From the NCBI RefSeq assembly GCF_036421855.1, contig NZ_JAZGOK010000006.1: a stretch of 64,000 nt of DNA; one strand, written 5' to 3'. The notes below the pieces were generated by a model that saw only the letters and a list, made by a program, of their open reading frames with translations, had not been told where the DNA came from and ran no database searches. How positions within the stretch are numbered: the first letter of the stretch is position 1; every line of letters starts with the position of its first letter. Of this stretch, positions 26,666-35,818 are shown in pieces. Position numbers and translations under genes: made by a program. This DNA is from Georgenia_B sunbinii. Its GTDB lineage: Bacteria > Actinomycetota > Actinomycetes > Actinomycetales > Actinomycetaceae.

Positions 26666-26671
26666 TAGGCT
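26666..26671 (+). promoter_or_regulatory. Leaderless -10 box for DUF3097 gene
   Basis: TAGGCT followed by six bases and the GTG at 26678, predicting a transcript that starts at the initiation codon. It lies about 80 bases from the divergent CIRCE/hrcA promoter. Confidence 0.6.
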
Positions 26672-26677
26672 GCCGCC

Positions 26678-27583
26678 GTGACCGATCGATACGGCAACGA
26701 CGTCCTCTCCTCCGACCCCCACCGCGCCGGCGCGTACGCCCACCGGCCGACTACCCGCGACGAGGTCGCCGAGCGTGGGCTCGTCGTGGAGGAGGTGGAG
26801 ACCGGGTGGGTGGGCGCGGTCACCACGGTCGAGAAGTCAGGCGGCATGGGCGTCGTCGTGCTGGAGGACCGCCGCGGCCGTACCCGTACCTTCCCGCTCG
26901 GCGCCGGCTTCTGGGTCGACGGCGCACCGGTGCGGCTCGTCGCGCCGACGCGCGCAGCCGTCTCGGCCGCGCCACGGACCGCCGGGGGGCGTCGGCTGAC
27001 CGCCTCCGGCTCGCTCGCCGTCGAGCAGTCGCGGGCACGGGTGGCGCGCGCGTCGCGGATCTGGGTAGAGGGCAGGCACGACGCCGAGCTGGTCGAGCGG
27101 GTGTGGGGCGACGACCTGCGGGTCGAGGGCGTGGTCGTGGAGATGCTCGACGGCGTCGACAACCTCGAGGCGGCGCTGCGCGACTTCGCGCCCGGGCCGA
27201 CCCGCCGCGCCGGGGTCCTGGTCGACCACCTCGTCGACCGTTCCAAGGAGTCGCGGCTCGTCGCCGAGACCCTCGGGCGGCTCGGCCCGCGCAGCAGCGC
27301 GCACGTGCTCGTGCTCGGCCATCCGTACATCGACGTCTGGCAGGCGGTGCGGCCCGAGCGGGTCGGGCTCCGGGCGTGGCCCGACGTGCCGCGCGGCACC
27401 GACATCAAGGTCGGCACCCTTGCCGCTCTCGGCTGGCCGCACGCCGACCAGGCCGACATCGCTCGCGGCTGGAAGCGCATCCTCGGCCAGGTGCGCGACT
27501 ACAAGGACCTCTCCCCCGCGCTGCTGGGACGGATGGAGGAGCTCATCGACTTCGTCACCGGGATCCCGGAGGAGCCCGCGTAG
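26678..27583 (+). CDS. DUF3097 family protein
   Basis: A 301-residue protein matching the actinobacterial DUF3097 family across its length, with segments such as YGNDVLS near the N-terminus, RIWVEGRHDAELVE in the middle, and GLRAWPDVPRGTDIK further on. The central VEGRHDAELVE.VWG region resembles a TOPRIM-like nucleotidyl fold with acidic residues, but no activity has been assigned. GTG start without RBS, preceded by a leaderless-type -10 box. It is divergent from hrcA and ends at a strong hairpin. Confidence 0.9.
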   Translation: MTDRYGNDVLSSDPHRAGAYAHRPTTRDEVAERGLVVEEVETGWVGAVTTVEKSGGMGVVVLEDRRGRTRTFPLGAGFWVDGAPVRLVAPTRAAVSAAPRTAGGRRLTASGSLAVEQSRARVARASRIWVEGRHDAELVERVWGDDLRVEGVVVEMLDGVDNLEAALRDFAPGPTRRAGVLVDHLVDRSKESRLVAETLGRLGPRSSAHVLVLGHPYIDVWQAVRPERVGLRAWPDVPRGTDIKVGTLAALGWPHADQADIARGWKRILGQVRDYKDLSPALLGRMEELIDFVTGIPEEPA

Positions 27584-27616
27584 CGGGTGCCGTCAGGCGT
27601 TCCCCGGCCCCGACGG

Positions 27617-27658
27617 CCGCAACGGGGCCCCCGGCCGGTGGCCAGGGACCCCGTTGCG
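27617..27658 (+). terminator. Bidirectional hairpin terminator
   Basis: CCGCAACGGGG pairs with CCCCGTTGCGG around a GC-rich loop. It stands between the convergent DUF3097 and DUF3618 genes and can serve both. No long T run is seen, as usual in high-GC actinobacteria. Confidence 0.8.
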
Positions 27659-27668
27659 GGCGGCTCGG

Positions 27669-28259
27669 TCAGCCGCGTGAGTCCTTCACGTTCTGCGCGG
27701 CGTCCTGCGCCTGGCCGCGGACGTCCTGCGCCGCGTCCTGGCCCTCACCCTTGACGCGGTTGACGCTCTCGGTCGCGGTCGCCTTGAGGTCGTCGGCAGC
27801 CTGCTGCGCCGGCTCCTTCAGGTGCTCGGCACTCTCCTTGGCCGCGCCCTTGACGTCGTCGGTCACCTGAGCGACGGCGTCGCTCTCCTTGGCCTGCTTG
27901 ACCAGCTCGCGCTCCTTGCTGGAGGACGGGATGAGCCCGGCGGCGAGCAGTCCGGCTCCGAAGGCGATGAGGCCGGCGGCCAGCGGGTTGCCCTCGGCGG
28001 TCCGCTTGACGCGCTGCGGCGCCTCCCGGGCAGCGTCGGTGGCGCGGTCGGCCTGGTCACGCACCGTGTCCGAGGCGTCGGACGCGGAGCCGAAGACCCG
28101 GTCCTTGGCGCCGGAGACCGCGTCGCGGACCTTGTCGCCCTGGCGCTGCGCGATGTTGCCGGGACTCACCCGGTCGGTCAGCGCGTCGACGTCCTCGCTG
28201 AGGTCGGTGCGGGTGCGCTCGATGTCGCGTCGGATGGCATCGGGGTCGTTGGTGCTCAT
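27669..28259 (-). CDS. DUF3618 domain protein
   Basis: A 196-residue protein starting at ATG 28259 (one-base overlap with the upstream stop); the longer frame to 28463 overlaps the upstream gene. The N-terminal DPDAIRRDIERTRTDL segment is the DUF3618 signature. A membrane helix lies at about 103-121 (LAAGLIAFGAGLLAAGLIP), followed by a long Ala/Lys/Glu/Asp amphipathic helix resembling LEA/apolipoprotein repeats. Such proteins are encoded next to holin-X genes and are thought to be envelope or stress proteins. Confidence 0.85.
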   Translation of the reverse strand: MSTNDPDAIRRDIERTRTDLSEDVDALTDRVSPGNIAQRQGDKVRDAVSGAKDRVFGSASDASDTVRDQADRATDAAREAPQRVKRTAEGNPLAAGLIAFGAGLLAAGLIPSSSKERELVKQAKESDAVAQVTDDVKGAAKESAEHLKEPAQQAADDLKATATESVNRVKGEGQDAAQDVRGQAQDAAQNVKDSRG

Positions 28260-28708
28260 CAGTGGTCCTGTCCTTTCACGGCGTCGGGAATCTTCTTGAG
28301 GGTCTCGGTGGTCTGCGGCACCCCGTCGGCCTCCTGCACTTCCTTGCGGCCGGTGACCGCGAGGATCGCGGCGACGATCCCCCACAGCGCGGCGACGATC
28401 AGCGCCGACCAGCCGAGCGCGGGCTGGGCGTCGCCCTGCCCGATCATGGCGCCGAGCGCCCACCAGAGCGCGAGCGAGAGGAACAGCAGGGTGAAGTACG
28501 CGGCGAGGCCGGCGCCGCCGAACATGCCCGCGCCCTTGCCGACCTTGCTGACGGTCTGGTTGATCTCCGCCTTGGCGAGGGCCATCTCCTGGCGCACGAG
28601 CGTGGAGAAGTCGTCGCTGATGTTGCCGAGGAGGTCACCGATCGAGGCGTCCGGGTTGTGCCCGGCGGGGTCGCGCGGCGCGTCACTGGGCTGGTTGGGG
28701 ACGGTCAT
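28259..28708 (-). CDS. Phage holin family (holin-X type) membrane protein
   Basis: A 149-residue protein. An N-terminal amphipathic region with SIGDLLGNISDDFSTLVRQE is followed by two membrane helices (about 62-85 and 95-116). This is the actinobacterial putative holin-X family, which despite its name is chromosomal and usually sits with DUF3618 genes. No phage genes are nearby. It overlaps both neighbours, so the three genes form one operon. Confidence 0.85.
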   Translation of the reverse strand: MTVPNQPSDAPRDPAGHNPDASIGDLLGNISDDFSTLVRQEMALAKAEINQTVSKVGKGAGMFGGAGLAAYFTLLFLSLALWWALGAMIGQGDAQPALGWSALIVAALWGIVAAILAVTGRKEVQEADGVPQTTETLKKIPDAVKGQDH

Positions 28709-29523
28709 CGCGGGCCGCCCGGTTCCCAGCCCGCCGCGGTCGGGGGCGGCACCATGCCCGACGGCGGGACCGTGCCGGTGGGCGGCACGGTTCCCGAGGG
28801 CGGGTACGTCGGCGGCGGCGTCGCCGGTGACCGGTAAGCCGCGCCCGGGACGTCGGCGGGTACGGGGCCGCGTCCGCCCGACGGTCCCGCGTCATCGTCG
28901 TCGTCCGACGCCTCGTCCCGCAGGCTGCGCGCGATCCGCCCGACGAGCAGGCCGGCGCCGGCAGCGGCGAGGATGAACATGCCCGGGCGGCGGCGGGCGT
29001 AGCCCTTGAGGTCCTCGAGGACCCCGGAGGGGTCACGGTCCTCGAGCCACCGCCCGGCGTCGTCGCTCGCCTCGGCGGCCCACCGGGCCGCGTGGGAGGC
29101 CATGCCCTCGTGCTCGGCGCCGTCGGCCATCTGGTCGAGCTCGGCGGAGAACGACCGCAGTCCGCCGGCGAGCCGCTGCTGCTGGGCACCGGCCTGGTCG
29201 GTGAGCTCGGACTGGCTCTGCCGCAGCAGGTCCTTGGCCTGACGCTTCGCTTCGCCGGCCGTCCGCCTCGCTTCCTCCTTGGCGGTCTGGCCCACCTCCT
29301 GGGCGCTCTCCTTGGCGTCGCCGGCCACCTGTGCTGCCTCCTGCTTGGCAGCATCGGCGGCGCCGCCCGACGCCTGGTCATCGGTGCCGCGCTGGCCGGT
29401 GGTGGTCGTCGGCGCCGGCGCCGGCACCACCGGCGGCCCGGCGGGCGGCACGGGTTCGCGCCCGGGCTCCGGGTAACCCAAGGTCCTCGGGTCCCCAGCC
29501 GGACGGCTCATGTCGTCAGTCAT
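28705..29523 (-). CDS. Hypothetical membrane protein with amphipathic Ala/Lys/Glu repeats
   Basis: A 272-residue protein, first of a three-gene operon. ATG at 29523 is chosen because GAAGGGA lies upstream; the longer frame to 29583 lacks support. A Pro-rich N-terminus precedes an extended KEEA/KQ amphipathic helix (about 50-115), a second helical part, one membrane helix (about 176-194, MFILAAAGAGLLVGRIA) and a Pro/Gly/Thr-rich C-terminus with PPSGTVPP/PPTGTVPP repeats. Not matched to a named family; likely envelope stress-related from its operon partners. Confidence 0.7.
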   Translation of the reverse strand: MTDDMSRPAGDPRTLGYPEPGREPVPPAGPPVVPAPAPTTTTGQRGTDDQASGGAADAAKQEAAQVAGDAKESAQEVGQTAKEEARRTAGEAKRQAKDLLRQSQSELTDQAGAQQQRLAGGLRSFSAELDQMADGAEHEGMASHAARWAAEASDDAGRWLEDRDPSGVLEDLKGYARRRPGMFILAAAGAGLLVGRIARSLRDEASDDDDDAGPSGGRGPVPADVPGAAYRSPATPPPTYPPSGTVPPTGTVPPSGMVPPPTAAGWEPGGPR

Positions 29524-29937
29524 TGGTTCAGTCCCTTCGGCTCGAATCCGGCCGACATCGGACCGACATCGGCGGAGGTGCAAGTCTGCCCCTCATCTCG
29601 GCTCAGCGCCTGTTCAACGTCCTGTTCCGCGCAGGTCCGCGCCTCACTGGCTTTCGTCGGCCACCATGGGCCTCGACTACCACACCCGCCTTGTTCAGCA
29701 GTGCTTCATCACTGGTTCATCCAGGGGCCGGTGCGCCAGGCCGTCGACGACGGGCCGCCGGGGGTGAGGAGCCGTCGCCCGGACGTATCCTGACCGAGTG
29801 CCGGACCACACCGATCAGCTCGACGTCGCTCCGCACGTCGCCACTCGCCGGCGCGGTGCTGCGCGGCTTCGTCGCCGTCATCTTCGCGGGACAGCGTCCT
29901 GACCGCCGTCGTCCCCGGTACGTCCGCACGGGAGCTG
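29524..29937. other. Divergent intergenic region, includes probable true 5' end of helicase gene
   Basis: 414 bases between the divergent small-protein operon and the helicase frame. The left part (29524-29785) is non-coding and should carry the promoter of the minus-strand operon. From 29798 a coding-like frame begins behind a leaderless-type promoter and breaks after 34 codons. Confidence 0.6.
29786..29791 (+). promoter_or_regulatory. Leaderless -10 box before GTG 29798
   Basis: TATCCT, six bases, then GTG at 29798. The spacing equals the other leaderless starts in the window and marks 29798 as the likely original start of the helicase reading frame. Confidence 0.5.
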
Positions 29938-32109
29938 GTGACCAGACGCGTGACGGCGGCCGACACTGCCGCCCGGATCCTCGCCGACGTCGACTCGCTG
30001 CGGCGGCACGTGGTCGCGATGGTCGAGGGTGCCCGCGACGAGCGCGTCCGGGGCGAGCTCGCGGGTATCGACGTGCTGCGGCTGCGGGAGACCACCGAGC
30101 GCAACCTGCGGCTGCAGGCCCTGGTCGACGCCGGCATCGCGACCGTGCTCGACGCTCTCGACGCCGGTACCGCCCGCCTCGACGCGCTGCCCGGGGTCGG
30201 CCCGCACACCGCGCGGACGGCCGTCGCCGCGGCGGAACGGCTGGCGCAGACCCTCCGGGCCGGCGCCCGGCTACGCATCGAGCCGGGCACCCGTGGGCCG
30301 CTCGGGCTGGACCTGGTCACGGCGCTGCACCGGCTGGCCCGGGTCGAGCCGCTCCTCGCGCCCGAGGCGCAGCACCTCGCCGACTTCAGCTCCTCGGTAG
30401 CCGCCCTCGCACCGGTGGCAGCCCCGGCGACCAGTCGCCTCGGTTTCGCCCTGCGTCTCCCGTCGACCAAGGCCCGAGCACGCCAGTCGCTGGCGAGACT
30501 CGCCGACTGGGAGGCATGGCTGGCTGGCACCGGCCTGCCGGCCACCCTCGAGCGCCTCACCGGCGTGCTCGCGGAGCCCGCGCCGGGCCCGCTCGCGCTG
30601 TGGCAGGACTTCGAGCGGCGGGCGGCGGACTACTACGCGCTGCTCGACACCCTGGTGCCGGGCCTCGGCGACCACACCACCCGGTACGGCGCCCTGCCGG
30701 CCGAGCTCGTCGAGCGGATCACCGCCTACCCGCTCGACGAGTCGCTGCTCCACGCGAACCTGCGCGGCTACCAGGCGTTCGGGGCGCGCTTCGCGCTCAA
30801 CCAGGGCCGCGCGCTCATCGGTGACGAGATGGGGCTGGGCAAGACGGTGCAGGCGATCGCGGCGATGGCGCACCTGGCCGCCGCCGGCGAGACGCACTTC
30901 CTCGTCGTCTGCCCGGCCAGCGTGCTCGTCAACTGGACGCGGGAGGTCTCGACCCACGCCCGGCTCGTCGCGCACCGGGTCCACGGCGCCGACCGGGACA
31001 CCGCGCTGCGCAGCTGGCAGCGCAGCGGTGGAGTAGCGGTCACCACCTTCCAGGGGCTGCAGCACGTCCCGTCGTCGGCCACCCACGCCCCGCCGGCGCT
31101 GCTCGTCGTCGACGAGGCGCACTACGTGAAGAACCCGCAGGCCGGCCGCACCCAGGCGGTGGCGGCGTGGGCGGCTCGCACGCCGCGGGTCTTGTTCCTC
31201 ACCGGTACCCCGCTGCTCAACGACGTCACCGAGATGACGGCGCTGGCCACCATGCTGCAGCCCGAGCTCGTCGCGGCGCTGCCCGGGCACCTGCGGCTGC
31301 TCGGTGCGGAGGACTTCCGCCACGCGCTCGCCCCGGTGTACCTGCGGCGCAACCTCGAGGACGTGCTCGTCGAGCTGCCGCCACGGCTGACGGTGGACGA
31401 CTGGGAGGAGCTGACCCCGGCCGGGGAGCGCGCCTACCGTGACGCCGTCGCCGCCGGCAACCTCATGGCGATGCGCCGCGCCGACCTCACCGTGCCCGAC
31501 CCGCGCGACTCCGCCAAGCTCGACCGGCTGCTGGAGATCGTCGCGGAGGCGCGCGACGGCGGTCAGCGGGTAGTGGTGTTCTCCTTCTTCCGTGACGTGA
31601 TCGCCCGCGTGGTCGACGAGCTCGGCGCGCTGCCCGGGATCGAGGCGCACGGCCCGATCACCGGCGACGTCCCCGCCGCGCGGCGCCAGGACATCGTCGA
31701 CCGTTTCTCCGCCGCCGGGCCCGGCGCGGTGCTCGTCTCCCAGGTGCAGGCCGGCGGGGTGGGGCTGAACGTGCAGGCGGCCAGCGTGGTGGTGCTCACC
31801 GAGCCGCAGCTGGTGCCGGCGGTCGAGGAGCAGGCGATCGGCCGGGTCCACCGGATGGGGCAGGTGCGCCCGGTGCAGGTGCACCGGCTGCTCACCGAGG
31901 ACAGCGTCGACGAACGTCTCGAGGAGCTGCTCGCCGGCAAGCGCGCGGTGTTCGACGCCTACGCCCGGGAGTCGAGCCTGGCCCAGCAGGCCGAGTCCGC
32001 CGTCGACGTCTCCGAGGCCGAGCTGGCCCGTCACGTGGTCGCCGCCGAGCAGGCCCGGCTCGGCTACGGCCCGGTGTGGGACGAGCTGATGGCCGACGAC
32101 GGGACGTGA
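29938..32109 (+). CDS. SNF2-family DEAD/DEAH helicase (5' end probably frameshifted)
   Basis: As an intact frame this codes 723 residues. An N-terminal about 210-residue part includes a helix-hairpin-helix-like LDALPGVGPHTART, then the SNF2 ATPase: motif I DEMGLGKT near 298-305, DEAH box VVDEAHYVKNP, TGTP, and the C-terminal RecA-like half with motif V QVQAGGVGLNVQAA and motif VI IGRVHRMGQ. These are DNA translocases and remodelling enzymes. The GTG at 29938 has a poorly spaced GGGAG. Restoring one G in the GGG at 29888-29890 would join the frame to a start at 29798 and add about 47 residues. Whether this is a real mutation or a sequence error cannot be decided here. Confidence 0.88.
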   Translation: MTRRVTAADTAARILADVDSLRRHVVAMVEGARDERVRGELAGIDVLRLRETTERNLRLQALVDAGIATVLDALDAGTARLDALPGVGPHTARTAVAAAERLAQTLRAGARLRIEPGTRGPLGLDLVTALHRLARVEPLLAPEAQHLADFSSSVAALAPVAAPATSRLGFALRLPSTKARARQSLARLADWEAWLAGTGLPATLERLTGVLAEPAPGPLALWQDFERRAADYYALLDTLVPGLGDHTTRYGALPAELVERITAYPLDESLLHANLRGYQAFGARFALNQGRALIGDEMGLGKTVQAIAAMAHLAAAGETHFLVVCPASVLVNWTREVSTHARLVAHRVHGADRDTALRSWQRSGGVAVTTFQGLQHVPSSATHAPPALLVVDEAHYVKNPQAGRTQAVAAWAARTPRVLFLTGTPLLNDVTEMTALATMLQPELVAALPGHLRLLGAEDFRHALAPVYLRRNLEDVLVELPPRLTVDDWEELTPAGERAYRDAVAAGNLMAMRRADLTVPDPRDSAKLDRLLEIVAEARDGGQRVVVFSFFRDVIARVVDELGALPGIEAHGPITGDVPAARRQDIVDRFSAAGPGAVLVSQVQAGGVGLNVQAASVVVLTEPQLVPAVEEQAIGRVHRMGQVRPVQVHRLLTEDSVDERLEELLAGKRAVFDAYARESSLAQQAESAVDVSEAELARHVVAAEQARLGYGPVWDELMADDGT

Positions 32110-32192
32110 CGCGCCACGTCCGGGGTGCGCGCTAGCTGCGCGGTAGCCCACCTAGGGTGCCCGCTGACCATCTCAGTGCTTCCGGAGGACCG

Positions 32193-33302
32193 ATGACCCT
32201 GCCCGCCCCTGCCCGGACCCGCCGGGTCGCCACCGCAACCGCCGTGCTCGCCGTCGCGCTCACGCTCGCCGCCTGCGGTGCGGACGACGCCGCCGACGAC
32301 GTCGCGGCAAGTACCGGGAACCAGCCGGCGGCTGACCCGTCGCTGCCCGCGGCCGACGCCGAGCTGCGCGGCGTGACGACGATCCTGCGCGACGCCGAGC
32401 TGCACCCGGTGGCCGAGAGCAGCGAGACCGGCGTGCACGCCCCCGGACTGGCGCTCGCGGTGACCGCGACCGGCAAGGTCGCCACCCTCAGCGCCGAGGT
32501 GTACGAGGACCTCACCGGCGACCGGCTGCAGCCCGACGAGGACGGCGAGGTACCCGCCGAGGTGCGACCGGCCGACGGTCACGTCTTCCTCGTCGCCGAG
32601 TTCGAGACGAGCGACCCGCAGTGGGAACCGCGCGGCAACGAGCCCCGCACCGAGGGCCTCCTGCGCGTCGACGGGGACTCGGGCACGGAGGTCATCGACA
32701 CCCGTGACGACTCCCGCACCACCGGGACCGTCGTCCTCAGCCTGCCGGCCGACGCCGATCCCGACCACGCGATCATCGAGCTGGAGACCGCCGGCGCGTT
32801 CCAGTCGGTGAGCCTCGTCGACGGCACCCGCGTCGCCACCGACGTCCCGCACGCCTACCCGGGGCCTGCCGAGGTGACGATCGAGTCCGCCGAGCGTCTC
32901 GACGACAGCTTCGAGCACTGGATCAGCGACCACGCGACCGTCCAGGGGGAGGTCGTCGGCGCCTTCGCCACGCCGTTCCTCGACGAGGGGTACGGCCGGG
33001 GCGACGGCTGGGCGGCGCCCGACCAGCAGTACCTCGCCGTCGCCGTCGACTGGCACGTGAGCGAGTCGACGACCTACGACGAGACGGTGATCCGGGCGCA
33101 GACCGCTGACGGCGACGTCTTCCAGCCGATCAACGACCCCAAGGGCCTGACCGACGTCTTCGAGCGGGACGCGGTGTTCCAGGTCCCGACGGACCTGGAC
33201 GCCGTGACGATCATCATCGAGTCCGCCTACCGCAACGGGGTGGGATCGGGAGCTCGGCTCATCGAGTTCGAGCCGATCCAGGCTGAGCTCAGCATCGGCT
33301 GA
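32193..33302 (+). CDS. Putative lipoprotein, unknown function
   Basis: A 369-residue exported protein. Signal peptide with lipobox LAAC (Cys28), then an acidic Ala/Asp linker and two beta-rich halves of similar style, one ending near residue 235 and one to the C-terminus. I do not recognise the family. ATG at 32193 has GGAGG eight bases upstream. It is 83 bases downstream of the helicase stop and may be transcribed separately. Confidence 0.75.
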   Translation: MTLPAPARTRRVATATAVLAVALTLAACGADDAADDVAASTGNQPAADPSLPAADAELRGVTTILRDAELHPVAESSETGVHAPGLALAVTATGKVATLSAEVYEDLTGDRLQPDEDGEVPAEVRPADGHVFLVAEFETSDPQWEPRGNEPRTEGLLRVDGDSGTEVIDTRDDSRTTGTVVLSLPADADPDHAIIELETAGAFQSVSLVDGTRVATDVPHAYPGPAEVTIESAERLDDSFEHWISDHATVQGEVVGAFATPFLDEGYGRGDGWAAPDQQYLAVAVDWHVSESTTYDETVIRAQTADGDVFQPINDPKGLTDVFERDAVFQVPTDLDAVTIIIESAYRNGVGSGARLIEFEPIQAELSIG

Positions 33303-33351
33303 GCTCGTCGCAGGTGGCCGGCGCCGAGACCCAGGCGCCGACCGCCGCGGG

Positions 33352-34335
33352 TCAGCCGACCGCCAGTGGCGCGTCCCAGTGCCACTCGAAGCCGCCCAGG
33401 CCACTGTCGACCTCCTGCTGGGTCCAGCTCGCCCGGTGCGACCCGGTCAGCTGGACCTCCCGCTCGAACACGACGTCCTCCTCGGCGAGGTCCAGGCTGC
33501 TCCAGGTGCGCCAGAGCACGCGGGAGGGCAGCTGCGGCGGGGTGAAGCCGACCTGGACGCTCATCACCGCCGTCGGTGTCACCACGCCCGCGACGTAGCG
33601 GTCGACCTCACCGGTGCGGGCGGTGTACGCGAGGTCGTAGGCGTAGACGTGCACCTCCCCGGCGTGCAGGGGTCGCGGGAACCGGATGTACAGCATGCGC
33701 AGTCCGTCCGCGCCGGGGGCCGGCCCGGGCTCGATCCGGCATCCGCTCCGAGCCGTAGGTACCACCCCGTCGTTGGCGAACCTCAGCGGGAACTCCGCGA
33801 CGTCGTCCACCAGCGCCTGGACCGTCAACGTCGACCGGATGACCCAGCTGGTCCGGTCCGGGCCCACCCGGATGTCGATCGCTCGGCTGAGCGTTCGCAC
33901 CTGGGCCTCCCCGCCGTACCCGGCAGCGGCCTGCCCGACCCGGTCGGTGCGACGGCTCCGCGGCCGGTGGCTGAGCAGTGCCCAGAGCCGCTCCTGCTCC
34001 GCCGCGGTAAAGGCGAAGCCCTCGATGAACAGGCGCAGCGTGGGCGGGGCCAGCACCTCGCCACGCACCGCGCGCCGCACCCGGTCGCGCAGGGCGTCGA
34101 GCGACGTCGATGTCTCGCCGGCCTCAACCCCGCGCAGCACACGGGCGACGGCGGTGTGGCTGAGCTCGGTGTCCCGGCGCCGGCGCACCTGCTGGCTCCA
34201 CCGCTGCCGGTACTCCGCGACGTTGAGCAGCAGCCGGCGCAGCTCGGCCGCCGTGGCCAGCTCGGGACTGCGACGGACGACGTCCACGCTCGGGTCGCCG
34301 CCAGACGGAGACCCGATGGCCTCACGCCGTGCCAT
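33352..34335 (-). CDS. Possible XRE/HTH-like N-terminal regulator, unknown family
   Basis: A 327-residue protein beginning at ATG 34335; the longer frame only reads through 18-bp DNA repeats. Residues about 20-120 are helical and resemble actinobacterial HTH-like segments (ELSHTAVARVLRGVEAGETSTSLDALRDRVRRAV). The C-terminal about 190 residues are beta-rich with many Trp/Tyr and no membrane helix, a possible ligand-binding domain. No firm family assignment. It is separated from the alcohol dehydrogenase gene by an 18-bp repeat array. Confidence 0.6.
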   Translation of the reverse strand: MARREAIGSPSGGDPSVDVVRRSPELATAAELRRLLLNVAEYRQRWSQQVRRRRDTELSHTAVARVLRGVEAGETSTSLDALRDRVRRAVRGEVLAPPTLRLFIEGFAFTAAEQERLWALLSHRPRSRRTDRVGQAAAGYGGEAQVRTLSRAIDIRVGPDRTSWVIRSTLTVQALVDDVAEFPLRFANDGVVPTARSGCRIEPGPAPGADGLRMLYIRFPRPLHAGEVHVYAYDLAYTARTGEVDRYVAGVVTPTAVMSVQVGFTPPQLPSRVLWRTWSSLDLAEEDVVFEREVQLTGSHRASWTQQEVDSGLGGFEWHWDAPLAVG

Positions 34336-34669
34336 GCCGCCTCGCCTTCCGTTCCGCCCTGGTCCGGCCACTGGGCGAACCACCGCTGCCACCCTAGCCG
34401 TCGCCGACAGCCGACTTGTCACCGACAGCCGACTTGCCGCCGACAGCCGACTTGCCGCCGACAGCCGACTTGTCACCGACAGCAGGATTGCCACCGACAG
34501 CAGGATTGTCGCCGAGAGCCGACTTGTCACCGACAGCAGGATTTTCCACGGCGGTGGTGTCGACAACCCCGCTGTCACGAACGATGTCGCGGGTGGGGGT
34601 TGATGGTGCGGTCACGAGGGTGGCCGGAGTGCACGAATGGGCGCGGTGACACGAACGAGCGGTGCGCGC
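34336..34669. other. Intergenic region dominated by 18-bp repeats
   Basis: 334 bases between the regulator-like gene and the dehydrogenase stop. It holds eight tandem 18-base units (34405-34548), a single reverse-oriented relative at 34561-34580, and a remainder with no gene seen. Apparent reading frames here encode only ADLSPT/SRLSAT-type repeat peptides. Confidence 0.85.
34405..34548 (+). repeat. 18-bp tandem repeat array (8 units)
   Basis: Eight head-to-tail units; forms include CCGACAGCCGACTTGTCA, CCGACAGCCGACTTGCCG and CCGACAGCAGGATTGTCG. Most carry GACA-N7-TGTC, a hyphenated palindrome. The last unit ends GGATTTTCCACGG. A degenerate ninth unit in opposite orientation lies at 34561-34580. 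Confidence 0.92.
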
Positions 34670-35710
34670 CTAGCGACGCGGGTCGACGAGCACCTTGGCG
34701 TGCCGGCTGCTCCCGGCGTCGAGCTCCTGGAACATCGCCTCGAGCCCGTCGAGACCGATGGTCCCGGTGTGCAGGACATCGACGTCGACGGCGCCGCTCG
34801 CGATCGCCCGCATGGCGCCGACGAAGTCCTCGTGGTTGTAGGCGAGGGACCCGATGACGGTGAGCTCGCGCTGCTGCCAGTCGGGGTAGCTGACCTCGGA
34901 GGACTCCATCGGGAAGCCGAGCAGCGCCAGGGTCCCGCCGCGGCGCACCAGCTCCGCTGACGCCTGGAACAGCCCAGCGGCGCCGGTGCACTCGTACAGC
35001 ACGTCCGCGCCGAGGCCGGCGGTGCTGTCGAAGACGTACCGGGTGAACGCCTCGCCCGGCTCGAGCACCTCGGTGAAGCCCAGCCGCCGCGCCGCGTCTC
35101 GGCGCGCCTCGTTGGGCTCGACGACGATGACCCGCCCGGCGCCCGCATGCCGGGCGTGCTGCGCGGTGAGCAGCCCGATCGGCCCGGCACCCTGGACGAC
35201 GACGACGGCGCCGAGCTGCTGGCGCACCCGCTTGACGGCGTGGAACGTGACCGCCGCCGGCTCGACCAGCGCGGCCTGCTCGTCACTGAGGCTGTCCAGC
35301 ACCGGCAGCACCCGCCGTGCGGGTACCGCGATCGACGTCGCGAACCCGCCGTGGCTCGGGGAGTCGGCAGTGACGCCGTTGGCCTCGGCGAAGGCCACGT
35401 CACAGTTGGCGGTGTGGCCGGCGACGCACTGCGGGCAGGCGCCGCAGGCGGGCCCGACGCACGCGACCACCCGCTGGCCCACGGCCAGGTGCTCGACCTC
35501 TGCGCCGACGGCGGCGACCGTGCCCGCCCATTCGTGGCCGAACACGGCCGGCGGCAGCCCGCCGGTGGTGTAGCCGTGGGTGTCCGTCGCGCAGATGCCG
35601 CAGTACGTGACGTCGACGACGACGCCGTCGGGAGCGGGTGCGGGAACCTCCCCCGACCGGATCTCCATGGTGTGTGGGGCGGGGGCGACGGCGAACCGGT
35701 ACTGCGGCAT
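34670..35710 (-). CDS. Zinc-dependent alcohol dehydrogenase family protein
   Basis: A 346-residue medium-chain dehydrogenase/reductase. The catalytic zinc region has CGIC (37-40) and GHE (58-60); structural zinc cysteines are at 89, 92, 95 and 103; the Rossmann motif is VQGAGPIGL. It oxidises an alcohol or polyol with NAD(P); the sorbitol/threonine dehydrogenase-like subgroup is likely but substrate is unknown. ATG at 35710 is preceded by GAAGGAG; the extended frame upstream is repeat-derived. It is flanked on both sides by 18-bp repeat arrays in opposite orientation. Confidence 0.9.
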   Translation of the reverse strand: MPQYRFAVAPAPHTMEIRSGEVPAPAPDGVVVDVTYCGICATDTHGYTTGGLPPAVFGHEWAGTVAAVGAEVEHLAVGQRVVACVGPACGACPQCVAGHTANCDVAFAEANGVTADSPSHGGFATSIAVPARRVLPVLDSLSDEQAALVEPAAVTFHAVKRVRQQLGAVVVVQGAGPIGLLTAQHARHAGAGRVIVVEPNEARRDAARRLGFTEVLEPGEAFTRYVFDSTAGLGADVLYECTGAAGLFQASAELVRRGGTLALLGFPMESSEVSYPDWQQRELTVIGSLAYNHEDFVGAMRAIASGAVDVDVLHTGTIGLDGLEAMFQELDAGSSRHAKVLVDPRR

Positions 35711-35818
35711 GTGCTGCTCCTTCGAGAGTGGACGTCTGTCTCTGTCGTACCACTTTTGTGAGGTCGCGGCGTGCTGGGCCGCGGCGACGTGCGGGCGTCG
35801 GGACGACTCCGCTCGCGT

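Noticed and set aside
28259..28708. Prophage remnant suggested by a holin-family gene
   Set aside because: No endolysin, capsid, terminase or integrase genes nearby; holin-X/DUF3618 pairs are ordinary chromosomal genes in actinobacteria.
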